Below are positions 21,315-25,261 of a stretch of 25,261 nucleotides of DNA, piece after piece (the first letter of the stretch is position 1; every line of letters begins with the position of its first letter). The position numbers and the translations under genes are program-made. Under the pieces are notes generated by a model. The model had not been told where the DNA came from and did not search any database. It was given only the letters and a program-made list of their open reading frames with translations. The stretch comes from a virus, in IMG/VR virus record IMGVR_UViG_3300046001_003129, positions 1 to 25,261 of that record. One strand, 5' to 3'.

Positions 21315-23023
21315 AGTTGCTCCTTGTTGGTTTGAATGAGTTCTTGAATCAGGCGCGTGGCGAGAGCCACGGCCGTCTCGGTGTGTCCTGTGTTGTGCCA
21401 GTCTGCATTGCGTGCTTCGGTCTTGATCGACTCGGCGAATGCGTTGGCGATGGCAATGCCGTCGCTTGCGCGGTCGTCGTGACCTTGCAGCACGAGTAGC
21501 CCGCGCATGATCGGTGCGATCTCGCTGGCGATGCGTTCGACATTGGGTATCCAAGCCTGCAATTTTGCCGCGCTGCGACAGCCTCGGCGGTACTTCGCTT
21601 CTGCCTCGGTGCATCGCGTCATCGCTGCGAGAGCCGACGGATAGAAAAGATCAACTGCACGGTCAAGTGGATTGACGGTCGACTTTAACTCTGTCGGGTC
21701 GATGTCGACTGATGCTGCAATAACATCCGACTGCGGCGGCTCAATCTGTGTTTCGGTTTCAGTGGGGACATTCGGCGAAACAGGTGCAGCCGCAGTCGGA
21801 GTGCTCGTGTTCAGAGGCAAGCGGATCGACTCGCCGCCTTCGACGGCTGGCAATCCTTCACGCGCTCTGATTTCGTTGGGAGTTAAAATTCCATTTGTGA
21901 CTGCTACGGCGTAGTAGTTAAATCTTGACATGTCACCTCGAAGCAAATCATCAAACGAAATTCGAGTGACTACATCGTCGCCACGCTTAATCAACTTGCG
22001 ATTGATTTCCTGCTCAAGTCGAGCAGCCCAACCCGCCAGCGTGCTCTGCACAAAGACTGCATTGGCTTGCTCGGCTGACGAGTACGACACGCCGTCGTTG
22101 TCGCCGACGCGATGCGACGGCACATTGAATGCGGCGGCGATCTGTTGGCGACAGAACTTCTTCATGCTGTCGAGGTCGCTGTCTTTGGCGTTGGTGGAGA
22201 TTGCGTCGTACTTGAGACCTTCCTCAAGAATCGCAACCTTACCCGCACCTTGTGCGCCCGAATGCACGCGGGCGAATGCCTCGCGCAATCTGTTTGCACC
22301 TTCCGCGCTCAGTCTGCCCGGCATTGAGAGCACGCCAGCGGGGCGACAGTTGTTGGCGAAGAATCGAGATGTGAACTCCTGCAATTCTAATTCCATGCCG
22401 ATCAGATCTCTCATGCGGTGGATCGCCGCTTCGCCGAGCATGCCGTCTGCGCTTGGCCCGACTACATGGAGAATGTCGTAGGGTCTAAACTTGCGTTGCT
22501 TGATTTCCTCGGATGCCTTCTCGTCTGCCTTGCCTGTCCAGTATTGGTAATAGGGTTGATTCGCAGCGTCGCGCATCATGTACATCAAGTCAGGTCGCAG
22601 TCGCTCAAGTCCGATCGGCGTGCCAGCGGGATTGCGATTAATGAATGCAAACGAATTGCCATAAAGCAAGCAATCGGAAATCTGCGCCTCACGAAACACA
22701 AACGATGTCATGTCCTCGTTGGCTTCGCCGTTGAGCAGCTGGTACACAGGATGCGTCACATCATTGCTTGCGCCGTCTGCGCTGTTGCGCAACACTTGCC
22801 ACGGCATGCGAGCCAGAGTCTGCGAGATCAATCGCACGCACGCGTAGACAGTCGGCGACTCCATCGCGTTGTCGGGCGAAATGGTTTTGCCAGTCCACGC
22901 CCACGAACTTACATACGACTGGATGCCGCCGCCGATTGGCTGACCGATTGGCGTTGTGTCCTCAAACATAGATCGAGGCGGTGCTTTGCCGAGTGCGCGT
23001 GTGATGAGATCGATTAGACCCAT
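21311..23023 (-). CDS. Portal protein, HK97 family
   Basis: A 570-aa portal. ESPTVYACVRLISQTLARMP near the N-terminus, then GNSFAFINRNPAGTPIGLERL, GPSADGMLGEAAI and FNVPSHRVGDNDGVSYSSAE are typical of PF04860 portals. The dodecamer forms the DNA gate at one capsid vertex. The C-terminal ~130 residues are extra helical sequence beyond the usual core. The start at 23023 follows AAGGA and overlaps the TerL stop; an in-frame extension to 23194 is out-of-frame TerL sequence. Confidence 0.95.
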   Translation of the reverse strand: MGLIDLITRALGKAPPRSMFEDTTPIGQPIGGGIQSYVSSWAWTGKTISPDNAMESPTVYACVRLISQTLARMPWQVLRNSADGASNDVTHPVYQLLNGEANEDMTSFVFREAQISDCLLYGNSFAFINRNPAGTPIGLERLRPDLMYMMRDAANQPYYQYWTGKADEKASEEIKQRKFRPYDILHVVGPSADGMLGEAAIHRMRDLIGMELELQEFTSRFFANNCRPAGVLSMPGRLSAEGANRLREAFARVHSGAQGAGKVAILEEGLKYDAISTNAKDSDLDSMKKFCRQQIAAAFNVPSHRVGDNDGVSYSSAEQANAVFVQSTLAGWAARLEQEINRKLIKRGDDVVTRISFDDLLRGDMSRFNYYAVAVTNGILTPNEIRAREGLPAVEGGESIRLPLNTSTPTAAAPVSPNVPTETETQIEPPQSDVIAASVDIDPTELKSTVNPLDRAVDLFYPSALAAMTRCTEAEAKYRRGCRSAAKLQAWIPNVERIASEIAPIMRGLLVLQGHDDRASDGIAIANAFAESIKTEARNADWHNTGHTETAVALATRLIQELIQTNKEQL

Positions 23024-24687
23024 TGCATGTTTCCTTCTTCGTAGATTGATGTTTTGTTGTCTGCGTCTTTGTGCACCATGCACGCCAACGCCGTGACGAG
23101 CGCGGCGATGCAATCGATGCGCTCCGTCGAACTGCTTTTTGATGGTTTGATATTGCCTGCGGGATCGGTGTCGATCATCGTGTTGGCCATGCACCAGTCG
23201 GCGACTGGATGCGCGGCGTGCTTTAACTTCTTGCCGAGGACGAGTGCCTCGAGTGCTTTAGAACCTTCTGAGAGACTGCGATAACCTTGTCGCACTTCAA
23301 GCATTGGCAGACCTTCTTGTTGCAACCCGACTGCAAACTGCGTTGCGTTCCAAGGGTCGTAGCCAACAGCCTTGACCGAGCGAGCGATCTTGGAGATGTC
23401 GCGGATCTTCTGCGCCACATATTCGTAATCGACGACATCGCCCGGCGTGGCGATCAATGATCCTTGCGATGCCCAAGTGTCGTAGGGAACTCGATCGACC
23501 CGCGCTCGTCTGCGGATGCCGTTCTCGGGACAGAATGCGTATGAAAGAAATGCGACATTCTCATCTTCGTCGACATTGATCACAGCCACGGAAGTCAAGT
23601 CCGTCGTGGTGGACAAGTCGCATGCAATTATGATGTCCTTGCCCGCAAAGTATTGCTCGTCGATCTCGGGCGCGGCGCACGCGGCCCACGACTCAAGCGA
23701 GATCCATCGCTTCTTTGTTTCTGTCCACTGACAGAGATACAACTGTCGGAATGCGATTTCGTGGCCAGGCAAATCCTGCGCTTTAAGACACTCGCTCTGC
23801 AAAAATGATTCTTCAACACTGACACCCAAGTTGGGGTTAGATGCTTTCCACACCGCAGGCGATTTCCAATCCGCGTCAATGTCCGCTCCAAACAACACTG
23901 GCAAGTGAGCGCGATCGACAACTGTGCCCGCACGGACTTTCTGACTGTACTGATGCTGCTCGTAGCACAATGAATGTTTGTCATGCCCCGCAGTTGTAAT
24001 TGAAATAGTAAGTGGTTCTTGTCGTGCTCCCACGCCAGTCAACATCGCATCATAAAGATCCCTGTTCGGTGCTGTGTGCAGCTCATCGAATATTGTCGTT
24101 GACGGACTCTTGCCGTGCTTCGTGCCAGCGTCCGCGCTCAAGATCTCGATCTTGCCGTTGTTCTTTGCGCATGTGATCGTGTTGCGATAGATCTCGAGCA
24201 CGCTCGACAACGCAGGACACGCTCTGATCATTGCCTTGCAAGCGTCGCCGACGATCGCCGCTTGATCTCGACTCGATGCACAACAGTAAACCTCGGGGCT
24301 GTTCTCGCCGCTGGCGAGCAGCGACCACAACGCAAGGCCCGCGCAGAGTTGACTTTTCCCCTGCTTTCTTGCCACTTCGATGTATGCCGAGCGATATCTG
24401 CGTGTGCCGTCCGCACGCTGCCAGCCAATCAAGTTGCCGACGATTGCCTTCTGCCACGGCTGCAACTCGAAGGGCTGACCAGCCCACTTGCCTTTTGTGT
24501 GTTGCAACGCCTGAGAAAAGAATGCGAAAGCCGCGTCGGCTTTTGATTGCACGAAGTGATCGCCGTCGCCCGCAGTCGCTACTGCGTCGTAGCCGGGCAA
24601 GTCGTATCGCTTAGGATCCGAACTTGAACAAGTTTTTGATCGTGTCTTCTTTGCTATCGCCGCTGGCTTTCTGACCTTGTAAAGCAA
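23014..24687 (-). CDS. terL: Terminase large subunit
   Basis: A 557-aa ATPase-nuclease of the Terminase_1 (HK97 gp2-like) type. Walker A VARKQGKS (105-112), Walker B TTIFDELH (197-204) and coupling SITTAG (229-234) form the motor. The RNase H-like nuclease has D357 (ACDLSTTTD), D444 (GYDPWNA) and D525 (TERIDCIAAL). It pumps DNA into the prohead and cuts it. The start is TTG at 24687, overlapping TerS by 77 nt; a TTG at 24600 is an alternative. Neither has a strong ribosome site. Confidence 0.95.
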   Translation of the reverse strand: MLYKVRKPAAIAKKTRSKTCSSSDPKRYDLPGYDAVATAGDGDHFVQSKADAAFAFFSQALQHTKGKWAGQPFELQPWQKAIVGNLIGWQRADGTRRYRSAYIEVARKQGKSQLCAGLALWSLLASGENSPEVYCCASSRDQAAIVGDACKAMIRACPALSSVLEIYRNTITCAKNNGKIEILSADAGTKHGKSPSTTIFDELHTAPNRDLYDAMLTGVGARQEPLTISITTAGHDKHSLCYEQHQYSQKVRAGTVVDRAHLPVLFGADIDADWKSPAVWKASNPNLGVSVEESFLQSECLKAQDLPGHEIAFRQLYLCQWTETKKRWISLESWAACAAPEIDEQYFAGKDIIIACDLSTTTDLTSVAVINVDEDENVAFLSYAFCPENGIRRRARVDRVPYDTWASQGSLIATPGDVVDYEYVAQKIRDISKIARSVKAVGYDPWNATQFAVGLQQEGLPMLEVRQGYRSLSEGSKALEALVLGKKLKHAAHPVADWCMANTMIDTDPAGNIKPSKSSSTERIDCIAALVTALACMVHKDADNKTSIYEEGNMQWV

Positions 24688-25096
24688 CCCGACTCGAAGC
24701 AGTCAAACCGAAGTGAGTGATGATCCGCCACGCCGCGTCGCGCGACTCCCGACGCGCTCGTGCCCAAGGATTCATCATCGGTATCCCGCCTTTGCCCTCG
24801 ATCACATCGCCACCTGACTTGACAGCCATGTGTGCGGCGTGCTCCCCGAGAGCGAGTTCATTCGCAAGCATGCTTACGCTGATGCCGTCTTGCTCTTTCA
24901 TAACGCCCAACTTTGTAATCTGTGACACGACGAGATCAAAGATTCTTTTGCTCTCGATGTTCTCAGTAATGCACGGCAACATGAGCGGAGTTCCGTCAGT
25001 GCCGACAACTTCGCCTTTGAGTCGACGCGCCCCGCGTCGCGATCCTCTTAGATTTAGTATTGATGTTGGTGTCGGAGCGGGGCCGCGTGTTCCCAT
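24611..25096 (-). CDS. terS: Terminase small subunit, P27 family
   Basis: A 161-aa protein opening MGTRGPAPTPTSILNLRGSR, the hallmark of P27-like (Terminase_4) small terminases. The helical body includes MLANELALGEHAAHMAVK, and the C-terminus is the usual oligomerisation/TerL contact. It recognises the phage packaging site. There is no Shine-Dalgarno before the ATG; the 14-bp motif lies exactly 20 nt upstream. In HK97-like phages an HNH gene precedes it, here found at the other end of the window. Confidence 0.9.
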   Translation of the reverse strand: MGTRGPAPTPTSILNLRGSRRGARRLKGEVVGTDGTPLMLPCITENIESKRIFDLVVSQITKLGVMKEQDGISVSMLANELALGEHAAHMAVKSGGDVIEGKGGIPMMNPWARARRESRDAAWRIITHFGLTASSRVALQGQKASGDSKEDTIKNLFKFGS

Positions 25097-25116
25097 GCGT
25101 GCAGTTTTGCAATTTT

Positions 25117-25130
25117 ATTTTCGCTCGCAA
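25117..25130 (-). promoter_or_regulatory. 14-bp conserved motif upstream of TerS
   Basis: An exact TTGCGAGCGAAAAT copy with 20 nt between it and the TerS start codon, matching the resolvase copy in sequence, spacing and following ATGGGAA. It probably marks the start of the late packaging and head transcript. Confidence 0.6.
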
Positions 25131-25186
25131 GTGACGCGTGGAATTTTGTTACACTCCGCATGCGATGCCAGCGACCACGCACACGC

Positions 25187-25209
25187 AAAGTGTCAAATAT
25201 TGGCACTTT
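25187..25209. promoter_or_regulatory. Near-palindrome in the TerS upstream region
   Basis: AAAGTGTCAAATATTGGCACTTT is palindromic over 23 bp except for one mismatched pair. It lies 91 bp upstream of TerS. A related AAGTGCCA occurs at 234-241 at the other end of the window. It is a candidate operator or terminase-recognition site. The remaining bases to 25261 hold no gene. Confidence 0.4.
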
Positions 25210-25261
25210 CGACCTATAAACAACCCGAACACGCGCGTAAACACAGCCAAGCACGTCTTTT

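Noticed and set aside
22418-23017. Plus-strand open frame of 199 codons
   Set aside because: It is antisense to the portal gene with clear motifs; Arg/Cys/Ser-rich shadow without a ribosome site.
25054-25254. Minus-strand open frame of 66 codons before TerS
   Set aside because: Overlaps TerS out of frame, covers the conserved motif and palindrome, and has no protein-like features.
1-25261. Direct terminal repeats
   Set aside because: The first and last bases of the window show no shared sequence on inspection.

Overview
The window reads as a compact, probably temperate, tailed double-stranded DNA phage (or prophage) with an HK97-type head and a siphovirus-type tail. Every credible gene is on the minus strand, so transcription runs from high to low coordinates. 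Genes are packed tightly: many stop and start codons overlap as ATGA or TAATG. No host chromosomal gene and no tRNA is visible. The host cannot be named from sequence. Shine-Dalgarno-led starts and a spanin-like lipoprotein point to a Gram-negative-type bacterium. The cysteine-rich tail-end proteins reminded me of planctomycete prophages, but that is only an impression.

Layout in transcription order. (1) Packaging and head: small terminase, large terminase, portal, prohead protease, two different HK97-fold major capsid proteins in tandem, a 66-aa protein and a spike/lectin-like protein (25096-16702). (2) Connector and tail: a small protein, gp6-like connector, head-tail adaptor, gp10-like and DUF3168-like completion proteins, major tail protein, a lambda G/GT-like chaperone pair with a clear -1 slippery site, a short 342-aa tape measure and two unrecognised tail proteins (16705-10841). 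(3) Membrane/lysis-like genes and two cysteine-rich proteins (10841-8723). (4) Tyrosine integrase with a structured 3' end that may hold attP (8625-7327). (5) Recombination and replication: a helical protein, PD-(D/E)XK exonuclease, probable annealing protein, SSB-like protein, a tiny membrane protein and a primase-helicase (7511-2830). (6) Small genes: two helical proteins, an 'IGGP' protein, a resolvase-like nuclease, a metallophosphoesterase, an HExxH protein and an HNH endonuclease (2833-247).

The leftmost gene (HNH) and the rightmost gene (TerS) are the pair that normally adjoin in HK97-like phages, in the order HNH-TerS-TerL. The window is therefore plausibly a whole circular or circularly permuted genome cut in the HNH-TerS intergenic region. 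That region carries a cluster of CGCCA/TGGCG repeats resembling several tandem terminators, a cos/pac site or an origin.

The most unusual signals are: a 14-bp motif (TTGCGAGCGAAAAT on the minus strand) found exactly 20 nt before two start codons, before a third as a variant, and in the capsid leader; tandem divergent capsid genes separated and followed by RNA hairpins; interlocking inverted repeats in the integrase 3' end that could form a pseudoknot; hairpins and direct repeats in the 3' end of the primase-helicase gene; and an AT-rich gene for a protein with about 10% cysteine next to a zinc-ribbon-like protein. I could not recognise an endolysin, a CI-like repressor or a canonical tail-tip protein.
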